A stretch of DNA of 37,457 bases from positions 1 through 37,457 of the forward strand of contig JAFMJG010000009.1 in NCBI GenBank assembly GCA_017853605.1. The letters run 5' to 3'. The notes beneath the pieces are model-generated. The model was not told the DNA's origin. It did not search any database and saw nothing but the letters and a program-made list of their open reading frames with translations. The stretch comes from a bacterium. GTDB taxonomy: Bacteria; Bdellovibrionota_C; UBA2361; OMII01. Each line of letters begins with the position of its first letter. The first letter of the stretch is position 1. The position numbers were made by a program, and so were the translations under genes. Positions 1 through 9,763 of the stretch are shown here, in pieces.

Positions 1-2
1 AG

Positions 3-1553
3 ACGGCAGAGGACTACCTGGGCGAGAAGGTCACCGACGCGGTGATCACCGTGCCGGCGTACTTCGACGACGCGCAGCGCCAGGCTACCAAGGATGCCGG
101 CAAGATCGCTGGGCTCAACGTCTTGCGCATTATCAACGAGCCGACGGCGGCTGCGCTTGCGTACGGCCTCGACAAGAAGCACGAGAAGACGATCGCGGTG
201 TTCGACCTCGGCGGAGGCACGTTCGATATCTCCATCCTCGAGCTCGGGGACGGGGTGTTCGAGGTGAAGTCCACCAACGGCGACACGTTTCTCGGCGGAG
301 AGGATTTCGACCTGATACTCGTCGACTACCTCGCCGACGAGTTCAAGAAGGAGCAGGGCATCGACCTCCGCAAGGACACGATGGCGCTGCAGCGCCTGAA
401 GGAGGCGGCTGAGAAGGCCAAGCACGAGCTGTCGTCGTCGATGGAGACGGACATTAACCTTCCGTTCATCACGGCCGACGCCTCAGGCCCAAAGCACCTC
501 AACATCAAGATAACCCGCGCAAAGTTCGAGCAGCTTTGCGCGCCGCTCCTCAAGCGGCTTGACGAGCCCTGCAAGACCGCGCTCAAGGACGCGGGAGTGA
601 AGGCCAGCGACATCGGCGAGGTGATCCTCGTCGGGGGCATGACCCGCATGCCGGCAGTTCAGGCTCGCGTGAAGGAGATCTTCGGCAAGGAGCCCTCCAA
701 GAGCGTCAATCCGGACGAGGCGGTCGCCATCGGCGCCGCGGTCCAGGCCGGCGTGCTCCAGGGGGACGTGAAGGACGTGCTTCTGCTCGACGTAACTCCG
801 CTTAGCCTCGGCATCGAGACGTACGGAGGGGTGTTCACCAAGCTTATCGACAAGAATACGACCATTCCCGCGAGGAAGTCGCAGGTCTTCTCGACGGCGG
901 CGGACAACCAGCCGGCAGTGTCGATTCACGTGCTGCAGGGCGAGCGAGAGATGGCTGGCGACAACAAGACGCTGGCGCGCTTTGATCTCGACAAGATTCC
1001 GCCGGCTCCGCGCGGAGTCCCCCAGATCGAGGTCACGTTCGACATTGACGCAAACGGCATCGTGTCGGTGTCTGCCAAGGATCTCGGCACCCAGAAGGAG
1101 CAGTCGATTAAGATCACCGCGAGCTCAGGCCTCTCCAAGGATGAGATCGAGCGCATGGTCAACGACGCCAAGGCTCATGCCGATGACGACCGCAAGCGGC
1201 GCGAGCTGGTTGAGGAGCGAAACAAGCTCGACAACATGGTCTACGCCACCGAGAAGACCATGACTGAGCTTGGCGACAAGGTCAGCGCGGATGCGAAGGG
1301 CGCAGTCAACTCGGCGCTTGAGGGCGCCAAGAAGGCTCTTGAGCAGAACGAGAAGGAAGCCATCGTGGCAGCGTTCGGGGCGCTCGAGAAGGCGAGCCAC
1401 AAGCTGTCTGAGGAGGCCTACAAGGCTGCTGCAGCGTCGCAGCAGGGTGCGGCGGCCGGAGGCAGCGAGGGGGCTCAGGCAAACGAGGCTGGGTCCGCAG
1501 GCAAGGATGACGTCGTTGACGCGGATTACGAGGAGGTTAGCGACAGCAAGTAG
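3..1553 (+). CDS. dnaK: Chaperone protein DnaK (Hsp70), 5' end truncated by window edge
   Basis: Frame open from base 3 ([57 protein letters not shown]...). Hsp70 signatures [17 protein letters not shown] and [14 protein letters not shown]; acidic tail [11 protein letters not shown]. Confidence 0.98.
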   Translation, partial: TAEDYLGEKVTDAVITVPAYFDDAQRQATKDAGKIAGLNVLRIINEPTAAALAYGLDKKHEKTIAVFDLGGGTFDISILELGDGVFEVKSTNGDTFLGGEDFDLILVDYLADEFKKEQGIDLRKDTMALQRLKEAAEKAKHELSSSMETDINLPFITADASGPKHLNIKITRAKFEQLCAPLLKRLDEPCKTALKDAGVKASDIGEVILVGGMTRMPAVQARVKEIFGKEPSKSVNPDEAVAIGAAVQAGVLQGDVKDVLLLDVTPLSLGIETYGGVFTKLIDKNTTIPARKSQVFSTAADNQPAVSIHVLQGEREMAGDNKTLARFDLDKIPPAPRGVPQIEVTFDIDANGIVSVSAKDLGTQKEQSIKITASSGLSKDEIERMVNDAKAHADDDRKRRELVEERNKLDNMVYATEKTMTELGDKVSADAKGAVNSALEGAKKALEQNEKEAIVAAFGALEKASHKLSEEAYKAAAASQQGAAAGGSEGAQANEAGSAGKDDVVDADYEEVSDSK

Positions 1554-1584
1554 CTGCTGTGGCTGAACCGTGGCTCCCGCGCTC

Positions 1585-1622
1585 AAGACGGGGCTCCCGG
1601 ATCTCCGGGGGCTCCGTCTTTT
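1585..1622 (+). terminator. Rho-independent terminator downstream of dnaK
   Basis: Inverted repeat AAGACGGGGCTCCCGGATCTCCGGGGGCTCCGTCTT followed by TT, just after the dnaK stop. Confidence 0.75.
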
Positions 1623-1705
1623 GCCGTGTGGGCTGGCAGCCCGTGGAGGGCGCCCATTGGGGCCGCGCTCTGGGGTTTTGTCGAGAGACGTTGTAAGGTG
1701 CGCCC

Positions 1706-2833
1706 ATGGCGAAGCGTGATTATTACGAGGTGCTCGAGGTCTCCCGGACCGCCACGGTAGAGGAGATCAAGAAGGCGTACCGCAAGAAGGCAGTCCAGTT
1801 TCACCCGGACAAGAATCCCGGCAACCAAGAGGCGGAGGAGAAGTTCAAGGAGGCGACCGAGGCCTACTCTGCTCTCAGCGACGCGGACAATCGCGCCAAG
1901 TATGATCGCTTCGGGCACGCCGCGTTCTCCAGCGGCGGTGGCGGCGGCTTTCAGGGCGCCGACTTCAGCGGATTCGAGGACATCTTTGGCGACATCTTCG
2001 GCTCATTCTTCGGGGGCCAGGGGGGCGGCGACCCGCGCCGGGGGCGCGGGCGGTCGGGGAGCGATCTCCGCTACGATCTCGACATTACATTCGAGGAGGC
2101 GGCCTTCGGCTGCGAGAAGGAGGTCACAATAGGGCGCCGGGCCAAGTGCGAGAGCTGCTCCGGCAGCGGCGCGGCGAAAGGCACCTCTCGGGAGCGATGC
2201 CCGCAGTGCGAAGGAGCGGGACAGATTCGCATCCAGCAGGGGTTCTTCACCCTCGCGCGCACCTGCCACGCATGCAACGGCGTTGGCGAGGTGGTGCGCA
2301 ATCCCTGCAAGAGCTGCTCAGGGAGCGGCCTCAAGGTCAAGGAGTCAAAGCTCAAGATAAAGGTGCCTGCCGGAGTGGACAACGGCCAGCGCCTCAAGAT
2401 GCGAGGTGAGGGGGAGCCGGGCTCCAGCGGAGGTGCCAGTGGCGACCTGTACGTTCAGCTCCAGGTTGCGCCGCACGAGCTTTTCCAGCGCCAGGAGAGT
2501 GAGCTCGTTTGCGAGGTGCCGATCACGTACGCGGCGGCAGCTCTAGGAACCGAGATAGAGGTGCCCTCGCTTGAGGGCAAGGTCAAGCTCAAGATCCCCT
2601 CCGGCACCCAGTCGGGCAAGGTCTTTCGAATCAAGGGCAAGGGCATACCGGTTCTGGGCAGCAGCCCGCAGCGGCGGGGTGACCAGCACGTGCGGGTGTT
2701 TGTGCATGTGCCCAAGAAGCTCTCCGACGAGGAGCGGACGCTTCTCGAGAAGCTTGCCGATCTCCAGGGCACCGCTGTTGAGGAGGCTGGAAGCAAGGGC
2801 TTCTTCGACAAGATGAAGGATATCTTCTCATAA
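1706..2833 (+). CDS. dnaJ: Chaperone protein DnaJ
   Basis: J domain with HPD ([12 protein letters not shown]), G/F-rich region, four CxxCxGxG-type zinc motifs ([32 protein letters not shown]). Confidence 0.97.
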   Translation: MAKRDYYEVLEVSRTATVEEIKKAYRKKAVQFHPDKNPGNQEAEEKFKEATEAYSALSDADNRAKYDRFGHAAFSSGGGGGFQGADFSGFEDIFGDIFGSFFGGQGGGDPRRGRGRSGSDLRYDLDITFEEAAFGCEKEVTIGRRAKCESCSGSGAAKGTSRERCPQCEGAGQIRIQQGFFTLARTCHACNGVGEVVRNPCKSCSGSGLKVKESKLKIKVPAGVDNGQRLKMRGEGEPGSSGGASGDLYVQLQVAPHELFQRQESELVCEVPITYAAAALGTEIEVPSLEGKVKLKIPSGTQSGKVFRIKGKGIPVLGSSPQRRGDQHVRVFVHVPKKLSDEERTLLEKLADLQGTAVEEAGSKGFFDKMKDIFS

Positions 2834-2960
2834 CCCTCCCGTGAGGCTGCCCTGCGCCATATTTCTCAGTTGGCGGCGCCAGGGTGCGGCGACTATAGTA
2901 CGGGGCTAGCGGGGGCGCTGGCAGCCCGGCCGCCCAGCGCGCGTTCCCCTGTAGGACACT

Positions 2961-4865
2961 ATGCAGACACCGAAGCTCCGGCTCCTAATCCTTCCCCTCC
3001 TCCTTGTGGCAGCGGCAGGCTGCTCCCTCGTAAGCAACGGCAAGCGGCCCGAGCCGGCCCCCGCCGAGCCCCAAGAGGAGGCGTCCCCCGCAGCAGCGAG
3101 GCCCATGCCGTGGGAGGTCTGGCCCCGTTTTAAGTCGCTCTCTGGGCAGCCGCTCCTGAACCGAGAGATCCTGTACGGAGATGAGCTGCGCGAGAGCGGG
3201 CGCAATAATACGGCGCTCGACGCCTACCTTAAGGCCAGCCGCATGAGCCTCTCCCCGGAGGAGGCAGAGGCAGCCGCGCTGCGCGTGGCGGGGCAGTACC
3301 TGATCCTCAACAAGCCGACGAAAGCCCTCTCAGTCGTGGGCTCCTTCTACCGCAAGCGCGGGGAGGATGAGTCGAAGGTTAGCCCGGAGTTCGGGCTGCT
3401 CCTGGCGTATGGATTTGGGGGGGAAGGGGACACAAGCCAGTCGCTAGCGTGGTTTGGGCGCGTCAACTCGCAGTCGCTCGCGCAGGGAGGGGGATCCGCG
3501 CCCGCGCGGCAGGGGACGATGCTCCTGCTCCGCTCGCTTCAAACAGACGAGCTCGAAAAGGCAGCCACGAAGTGGCATGCGGACGAGTTCATCAATGGGC
3601 TGATCGGCCAGGAGCGCGCCCTCCGCGCCGCTCCTGGGTGGGTTGAGCCCGCAAAGCAGGCGGGCGTGCCGTTCTGGGCATCGTACGACCCCTCCCTAAG
3701 CGTTGCCCCGGAGAGGTCCTCGGCCCCGGTGACCGACGATCAGGTCAAGGTTGGAGCCATTTTGAGCCTGGCTGCCAAGTATGGGCCGGTGGGCCCCGAC
3801 ATGAAGCGCGGCATCGAGCTGGCGGCAGCGGCGCAAGCGCAGCTTCCGAAAGTTTCGCTCGAGGTTCGCGACGTGAGCGCCGATGCCGCAGACTCGTCTG
3901 CTGTCGTGCGCCAGCTGGCGTCTGGGCAGCAGGTCTCGGTGATCATCGGCCCCCTCGGGTCGGCGGCAGCGAACACGGCCCGGGAGATCGGAGTGCCGCT
4001 CCTCTCGCTCTCAAAGACCGAGCCGTTTGGCGTGGGAGGCGGAGTGTTTCGCCTCGGCATGACGCCCTCTAGCCAGGTAGAGGCGCTTGTGAACACCGCC
4101 TATGGCGAGCTGAAGCTCACAAAGTTTGCCATCGTTCACCCGCAAACCCCGGCAGGCACGGAGTTCCTTGAGGCCTTCCGCAGCCGGCTCGGGGAGCTCA
4201 ACCTGCCGCTCGTGCTCGAAGTCGGGTACTCCACGGGGGATGAGGTCTCGATGCTCGAAGCGGCCCAGCGGCTTGAGGCCTCGGGCGCTGAGGCAGTGCT
4301 TGTTCCGGACTCAGTTGAGGTCAGCTCAAGGCTCCTGACGGGTCTTTCGCCAGAGTTCCGCAAGGGAGTGCGGGTCCTCGGCACCTCCGCATGGGACAGC
4401 GTAGACAAGATTGCGCGCTCCCAGGCGCTCTTCAGCCGCGCGATCTTTGTGGCGCCATTCTTCAAGAACAGCACGCGGCCCGAGGTGCAGGACTTCATCA
4501 GCTCGTACCGGGCGAAGTTCAACGCCGCGCCGAGTGTGCACTCAGCGCAGGGCTTCGATGCCCAGACGGTAGTCAACGCTGCGCTCGTGGTGGCCCGCGA
4601 GAAGAGGCTGCCGGTGCAAGATGCCCTGCAGCGGCTGCCCCAGTACAACGGCGTGACTGGCGTCATTCTGCCGGGCTCAACTGGCGAGCTGCACCGCATC
4701 CTGTACGTTGTTGAGGTCGGTGCCACGATGTTCCAGGAGAAGCTGCCGCCGCAGCAGGTGCAGCGCTACGACGAGGTGATCGCCATGCGGGGCAACGAAC
4801 CGGTGGCTGCCGACGGCGAATCAGCGCCTCTTGAGGCGGACCAGAAGGTGTCGAGCGGGTACTAG
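2961..4865 (+). CDS. Lipoprotein with periplasmic-binding-protein fold; penicillin-binding protein activator (LpoA/LppC)-like
   Basis: Lipoprotein signal peptide (MQTPKLRLLILPLLLVAAAGCS), helical repeat-like N-terminal half, then VKVGAILSLAAKYGPVGPDMKRGIELA... typical of Peripla_BP_6/LppC proteins. Confidence 0.75.
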   Translation: MQTPKLRLLILPLLLVAAAGCSLVSNGKRPEPAPAEPQEEASPAAARPMPWEVWPRFKSLSGQPLLNREILYGDELRESGRNNTALDAYLKASRMSLSPEEAEAAALRVAGQYLILNKPTKALSVVGSFYRKRGEDESKVSPEFGLLLAYGFGGEGDTSQSLAWFGRVNSQSLAQGGGSAPARQGTMLLLRSLQTDELEKAATKWHADEFINGLIGQERALRAAPGWVEPAKQAGVPFWASYDPSLSVAPERSSAPVTDDQVKVGAILSLAAKYGPVGPDMKRGIELAAAAQAQLPKVSLEVRDVSADAADSSAVVRQLASGQQVSVIIGPLGSAAANTAREIGVPLLSLSKTEPFGVGGGVFRLGMTPSSQVEALVNTAYGELKLTKFAIVHPQTPAGTEFLEAFRSRLGELNLPLVLEVGYSTGDEVSMLEAAQRLEASGAEAVLVPDSVEVSSRLLTGLSPEFRKGVRVLGTSAWDSVDKIARSQALFSRAIFVAPFFKNSTRPEVQDFISSYRAKFNAAPSVHSAQGFDAQTVVNAALVVAREKRLPVQDALQRLPQYNGVTGVILPGSTGELHRILYVVEVGATMFQEKLPPQQVQRYDEVIAMRGNEPVAADGESAPLEADQKVSSGY

Positions 4866-5105
4866 CTTCGCTGCGTCCCAGGCTTCCTTTGGGGGCAGCG
4901 GCAGGCTGTTCTGTTAGGCAGGCGGGCTTTCAGCTCTCGGCGGCCCCTCTTCGAGCCACGGTTTGAACTAGGGGTTCCCCTGGCCTGGATCGCCAAAACG
5001 CTGATCTACTTGGGTAAAAAGCCCTGAGGGGCCACTTTTACGGTGTTACCCAGCCACCCCGGAGTCTATAGTCGAAGGATAGGGGCGGAGGCGCGATGCA
5101 TCCTA

Positions 5106-5128
5106 CGTAAGAGGAAGTAACCCTTACG
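5106..5128. promoter_or_regulatory. Inverted repeat in the lon 5' leader (CGTAAG-N11-CTTACG)
   Basis: Perfect 6-bp arms at 5106-5111 and 5123-5128, 16 bp before the lon ATG. Confidence 0.35.
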
Positions 5129-5143
5129 CAACTCAGACGGGGA

Positions 5144-7591
5144 ATGATGGCAACAAAGAAAGCTACAAAAGCGCCGCGCAAGACAAAGAGCCGCCAGGCT
5201 GCAGACCCAGAGCCCATTCCGGTGCCGGACACCCTCCCGGTGCTCGCCGCGAAGGACATGGTGCCCTTTCCCGGGGTCATGATGTCGCTGTACCTCAGCC
5301 GCCCAGCGAGCATCCGTGCCATGGAGGCAGCTATGGCGGGCGACCGGCTCGCCTTTATCGTGGCGCAGTCAAACGCGGACGCCGAGGATCCTAAGCCCCG
5401 AGATCTCTACAAAGTTGGTGTCGTCGCCCACGTGGTGCGGACCCTTCAGGTGTCTGATGGCCGGCACAAGGTGCTGCTGCAGGGTCTCGTGCGGGCCAAG
5501 GCGCGCAAGTACGAGACGAAGCACCGCTTCCCAGTGACCAAGATCTCTCCCCTTCCTGCGCCGCCGCTCCGCAAGCTCTCGGCCGAGAACCAGGCGATTA
5601 TGAACCGCATCCGGGAGAACCTGCAGGTGCTGGTCGAGTATGAGCACCTGCCCGAGGAGATGCTGATCGTTACCGAGGAGGTGCATGATCCCGGCGTCCT
5701 CTCGGACGTCGTCCTCGCGCACTACAAGATAGAGCTTCAGGACGCGCAGGCGGCGCTGGAGGAGCTTGATCCCCTCAAGCGGCTGCGGATGACCGATACG
5801 GCCATTACTGATGACCTAAACAAGTTCATCCTCACCGAGAAGATCAAGGACAAGGCCCGCGACGAGATGAGCAAGGGGCAGCGCGAGTACTACCTGCGCG
5901 AGCAGATAAAGCAGATCCAGCGCGAGCTCGGGGATGTTGACGTTGCCTCTGATGATCTCGTGGCGCTGCGCGATCGGCTGACAGCGCTTAACCTGCCCCC
6001 GCAGGCGAAAGAGGAGTCGTTTAAGCAGCTCAAGCGGCTTGAGCACATGAGCCCTGAGTCGAGCGAGTACGCGCTGCTTCGCACATACCTTGAGTGGGTG
6101 ACCGACCTTCCGTGGTCAACTCGGACCAAGGACCAGCTCGATCTGGTGAAGGCCAAAAAGGTGCTCGACGAGGATCACTTTGGGCTCGACAAGGTCAAGG
6201 ACCGCATCCTGGAGTACCTGAGCGTAAGGACGCTCAATCCAGGCTCCAAGGGCCCGATCCTCTGCTTCGTTGGGCCGCCGGGAGTCGGAAAAACGTCGCT
6301 TGGGAAGTCGATCGCCCGCGCCCTCGGCAGGAACTTCACCCGCATGTCGCTCGGCGGCATGCGAGATGAAGCCGAGATCCGCGGCCACCGGCGCACGTAC
6401 GTAGGGGCCCTTCCAGGCCGCATCCTGCAGGGGCTCAAGCAGGCAGGCTCCCGTAATCCTGTATTTGTGCTCGATGAGCTCGACAAGATCGGCGCTGACT
6501 TCCGCGGGGATCCAGCCTCGGCGCTCCTGGAGGTTCTCGATCCGCACCAAAACTCTGACTTTCGGGACCACTACCTAAACGTGCCGTACGACCTCTCGGA
6601 CGTGCTCTTTTTGGCCACGGCGAACACCGTCGACACGATCCCCGAGCCGCTCATCGACAGGCTCGAGATCCTCTTCATTCCGGGCTACACCGCTGCGGAG
6701 AAGCAGAAGATCGCAACGACGTACATCATCCCAAGGCAGCTTGCAGAGGCAGGCCTATCGGCGCAGAAGGTGCAGTTCACCGACGGGGCGATTGCGCTCG
6801 TCATTGAGCGCTACACCCGTGAGGCAGGGGTGCGGGGACTTGAGCGCGAAATAGGGGCGCTGTGCCGCAAGCTCGCCCGTGAGGTGGCAGAGTCCAAGAA
6901 GCTCACCAAAGTTATTGACGCGGACCGTGTGACACAGCTCCTCGGCCCCACCAAGTACGATCCCGAGATGACAGAGCAGCGCGAAGCCGTTGGGCTTGTG
7001 CGCGGCTTGGCGTGGACCTCCCTTGGCGGTGAGGTCATGCCGGTTGAGGTCTCGACCGCCAAGGGCACAGGCGGGCTTACCCTCACCGGGCAGCTCGGCA
7101 GTGTCATGCAGGAGTCCGCACAGGCGGCGCTGTTCTACGCGCGCGCAAACGCTGAGGTGCTTGGGCTTGAGCCCGACTTTCACTCCAAGCACGATATCCA
7201 CGTCCACGTGCCGGGCGGAGCGACGCCAAAGGACGGCCCCTCGGCCGGAATTACGATCGCCACCGCGCTTGTGTCAGCGCTCTCGGGGCGCAAAGTGTCG
7301 AAGGACATCGCCATGACGGGCGAGATGACGCTGCGCGGAAACATCCTTGCTGTGGGAGGCCTGCGCGAGAAGGCGCTGGCAGCGCTGCAGTACGGCATCC
7401 GCAAGGTGATCATCCCCTTTGAGAACATAAAAGATCTGGAGGAGATCCCAGAGGAGCAGCGCAAACAGATTCAGTTCATCCCCGTCAAGCACGTGAGCGA
7501 GGTCCTTGAGCTCGCCCTGCTTGGCCGGCGCAAAAAGCTGTCGGGCACCCGAAAGCGTGGCAAAGGTGGCGAGATCTCGGTCGGCCAGTAG
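5144..7591 (+). CDS. lon: ATP-dependent Lon protease
   Basis: LON N-domain (LPVLAAKDMVPFPGVMMSLYLSRP), Walker A GPPGVGKTSLGKSIA, catalytic Ser motif KDGPSAGITIATAL. Confidence 0.98.
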   Translation: MMATKKATKAPRKTKSRQAADPEPIPVPDTLPVLAAKDMVPFPGVMMSLYLSRPASIRAMEAAMAGDRLAFIVAQSNADAEDPKPRDLYKVGVVAHVVRTLQVSDGRHKVLLQGLVRAKARKYETKHRFPVTKISPLPAPPLRKLSAENQAIMNRIRENLQVLVEYEHLPEEMLIVTEEVHDPGVLSDVVLAHYKIELQDAQAALEELDPLKRLRMTDTAITDDLNKFILTEKIKDKARDEMSKGQREYYLREQIKQIQRELGDVDVASDDLVALRDRLTALNLPPQAKEESFKQLKRLEHMSPESSEYALLRTYLEWVTDLPWSTRTKDQLDLVKAKKVLDEDHFGLDKVKDRILEYLSVRTLNPGSKGPILCFVGPPGVGKTSLGKSIARALGRNFTRMSLGGMRDEAEIRGHRRTYVGALPGRILQGLKQAGSRNPVFVLDELDKIGADFRGDPASALLEVLDPHQNSDFRDHYLNVPYDLSDVLFLATANTVDTIPEPLIDRLEILFIPGYTAAEKQKIATTYIIPRQLAEAGLSAQKVQFTDGAIALVIERYTREAGVRGLEREIGALCRKLAREVAESKKLTKVIDADRVTQLLGPTKYDPEMTEQREAVGLVRGLAWTSLGGEVMPVEVSTAKGTGGLTLTGQLGSVMQESAQAALFYARANAEVLGLEPDFHSKHDIHVHVPGGATPKDGPSAGITIATALVSALSGRKVSKDIAMTGEMTLRGNILAVGGLREKALAALQYGIRKVIIPFENIKDLEEIPEEQRKQIQFIPVKHVSEVLELALLGRRKKLSGTRKRGKGGEISVGQ

Positions 7592-7595
7592 CGCG

Positions 7596-8576
7596 ATGCG
7601 CGGGGCGTTCCTTGCCCCCCTGGCCGCTCTCGCGCTGGCGGCGTCGGGAGTCGCGCAGGATCGTGGGTCCTGCCTCTACTTCGACGAGACCGGGTTTATT
7701 CGGCAGGCGCCCCGGCTGCAGGAGGTTCCGAGCCAGCACCGGGCCAAGGCGAAGTGCAGCTCCGGCGAGCCAGGCCAGATCCCTGAGCCGAGGAGCGTCG
7801 ATCTTGACGGTCCCGTCCGCTCGACATCCTTCCTGACCGACCTCGGCCGGATGCAGGTGCGGTGGCAGCGAAAGGTCGAGGAGTGCTTCGGCAAGAGCCC
7901 CTCGAAGGCGGTCCATGAGGCTGCGCGAGCATCCAACCGGGCCATCAAGAATGCGCGTTTCGCTCCCGAGGCGAGGCAGGAGAAGCGGGACTGGCAGCTC
8001 GTCTTCGTTGACAAGGCAACTGCCCTGGCGGAGTTTCCGGCCTTTATAGCGCTCGGCAGCCATCCAGGGTTCATGGTTCCGCCCAGCCAGATCTACATCG
8101 TGACAGACTTTATCCCAGGCAGCTGCGCCGGCTCGCAGGTTGCAGATGCGGTGCTGACGCAGGTGCTGCTCCATGAGATGGGGCACGTGGTGGAGCATAT
8201 GCTGCTCGGGGACGCCAGCTTTTCGCAGGATAGGCCCCGCAGCGAGGGGTTCGCCTCGTGGTTTGAGCAGTACAGCGCCGACTATGCGGGGGACATTCCG
8301 CGAGGTGAGGTGGTCCGGTACTACGATGGCCTTGCCCGAGAGGGCCTCGGCACCGAGTCGGTTGCGGCCTTCGATGGCTCTCCGCAGGCCTATGCAGTTT
8401 CAGCGCTGCGCTTCCGGGCGATCGTAGACCGCAAGGGTATCTCCGGCCTGATGCGGGTGTATGGGGCGATGCGTGGTACGGGGATTCCCTTCAGCCAGGC
8501 GGTTCATCAGGAGCTCGGATGGAGCGACGGGGCGCTCCACCGTGAGATGGCGAGGCTGCTCAAGCAGGGGCATTAA
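7596..8576 (+). CDS. Putative secreted zinc metallopeptidase (HEMGH motif)
   Basis: ATG at 7596, 4 nt after the lon stop; signal peptide MRGAFLAPLAALALAASGVAQ; HEMGHVVEH followed by SEGFASWFEQYSADYAG. The longer track ORF (7506) begins inside lon and is unlikely. Confidence 0.6.
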   Translation: MRGAFLAPLAALALAASGVAQDRGSCLYFDETGFIRQAPRLQEVPSQHRAKAKCSSGEPGQIPEPRSVDLDGPVRSTSFLTDLGRMQVRWQRKVEECFGKSPSKAVHEAARASNRAIKNARFAPEARQEKRDWQLVFVDKATALAEFPAFIALGSHPGFMVPPSQIYIVTDFIPGSCAGSQVADAVLTQVLLHEMGHVVEHMLLGDASFSQDRPRSEGFASWFEQYSADYAGDIPRGEVVRYYDGLAREGLGTESVAAFDGSPQAYAVSALRFRAIVDRKGISGLMRVYGAMRGTGIPFSQAVHQELGWSDGALHREMARLLKQGH

Positions 8577-8654
8577 GCAACTTTTTTGGGCTACGGGCCG
8601 GGCCTGCCGTAACGCTGTGGGGAGCGCAAGTTAGCCCTTCGCAGAAGAAAGAGA

Positions 8655-8684
8655 TTGTTACGCCAGGTGGCAGGGCCGTATCCT
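8655..8684 (+). promoter_or_regulatory. Candidate sigma70-type promoter for the Cys-rich secreted protein
   Basis: TTGTTA (8655-8660), 18-nt spacer, TATCCT (8679-8684). By eye only. Confidence 0.35.
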
Positions 8685-8695
8685 AGTGGTGAGTG

Positions 8696-8718
8696 TGCGC
8701 GCTCAAAGCATGCGCGCA
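8696..8718 (+). promoter_or_regulatory. 5' leader stem-loop abutting the Shine-Dalgarno of the Cys-rich ORF
   Basis: TGCGCGC (8696-8702), 9-nt loop, GCGCGCA (8712-8718), immediately followed by AAGGAG and ATG at 8730. Confidence 0.45.
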
Positions 8719-8729
8719 AAGGAGCTGTG

Positions 8730-9551
8730 ATGGTGTTCTTCTCCAGAGCGGAGGGCTTGGTCCTGGGCGTTTGCTCAGCGCTCTTGATGCTTAGCTGTCC
8801 AGCGCTCGCCCAGAGCGGCCCAACGGTGCACTCGCCCGAGGCGATGATCGACTGCAAGGGGATAGAGAACGGAGCGAACCGCAAGGACAGCTACGGCGAC
8901 TGCTGCCTCCCGGGAGAGATGATTTACTGCGGGGCGTGCAAGGATCACCGGAGCTACTGCGAGAAGCAGACTAAGGTGTGCGGAACCACCACGACCGCCG
9001 ACAGAGCAGGCACGTGCTGTAACGACCATCCCAGCCCCTGCAACGACTGCGGAAGGCCCTCCTCTTCCATCAACTACTGCGAGAGGCAGACGGGGGTGTG
9101 CAACACCTCCGCTACGGCTGATAGCCGTGGCACCTGCTGCAGCAGCCATCCGAGCCCCTGCAACGACTGCAGTAGGCCGTCGCCGACGCAGTGTGAAACT
9201 GCACTCGGGGTGTGCGGAGCGCCAGCCCCGGATTCTGAAGGCAAATGCTGCCCCGACAGCCAAAAGCAGTGCGGCCGCTGCAGCGGATGTAGGGGGTGCA
9301 GGCTCAACTCGCATTGCCAGAACCCTGCCGGGGATCCGAAGTGCAACCCGGGCTACAGCGATCCGAACGCCTCCTGCCCTTACTCTTTCACTATCCCGCA
9401 CGGAAGCACGTTGTCGCGAATCCAGCACCTAGACCATGTGCAGGGCACAGGGTACCTGTGGTCATCAAACGTGGGCGGCGAGCTGCTCTCATGCTTCGGG
9501 CACTCGGTGTCCACGTGGCGGTGTAACGACGGCACGATGGTGCCCAATTAA
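8730..9551 (+). CDS. Secreted cysteine-rich repeat protein of unknown function
   Basis: AAAGGAG SD and ATG at 8730; signal peptide MVFFSRAEGLVLGVCSALLMLSCPALAQ; about 30 Cys in the mature protein; tandem ~40-aa repeats (YCExQTxVCxTxxTADxxGTCCxxHPSPCNDC). Confidence 0.75.
   Translation: MVFFSRAEGLVLGVCSALLMLSCPALAQSGPTVHSPEAMIDCKGIENGANRKDSYGDCCLPGEMIYCGACKDHRSYCEKQTKVCGTTTTADRAGTCCNDHPSPCNDCGRPSSSINYCERQTGVCNTSATADSRGTCCSSHPSPCNDCSRPSPTQCETALGVCGAPAPDSEGKCCPDSQKQCGRCSGCRGCRLNSHCQNPAGDPKCNPGYSDPNASCPYSFTIPHGSTLSRIQHLDHVQGTGYLWSSNVGGELLSCFGHSVSTWRCNDGTMVPN
8931..9285 (+). repeat. Tandem 120-bp (40-aa) repeats within the Cys-rich ORF, third copy diverged
   Basis: CAGCCCCTGCAACGACTGC ends at 9050 and recurs ending at 9170, exactly 120 bp apart; aligned flanks encode near-identical Cys spacing; degenerate third copy ends near CGRC. 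Confidence 0.7.
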
Positions 9552-9689
9552 GACAGGTTGGCGACCGGGCAGCGGCGTGGGCACTAAGAGCTCTCCGTAG
9601 GCTGATTTGCCCTTGTTTCGCCCCTTTGCGAGAATTCCTTGGATGTTAGGCCAGTGCCAAGAGCAGGGATGGTGCGCTTTTTTTGTAAT

Positions 9690-9716
9690 TTGAAGATCTC
9701 TCGCCTGTGCTAAAAT
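9690..9716 (+). promoter_or_regulatory. Candidate promoter upstream of the Thr/Pro-linker secreted protein
   Basis: TTGAAG (9690-9695), TAAAAT (9711-9716), 15-nt spacer, in a locally AT-rich stretch. Confidence 0.35.
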
Positions 9717-9763
9717 GAAGAAAGCTGTTTGTCGTGCTTAGGTTGTACAGGCGGTAGGAAAGG

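Noticed and set aside
483-929. Long antisense ORFs across dnaK, lon, pyrG, trpS and other genes
   Set aside because: Typical spurious frames in high-GC DNA; the opposite strand carries unambiguous conserved proteins.
8931-9285. CRISPR-like array
   Set aside because: The repeats are 120 bp, coding, in frame and lack unique spacers; no cas genes present. No CRISPR array seen elsewhere in the window.
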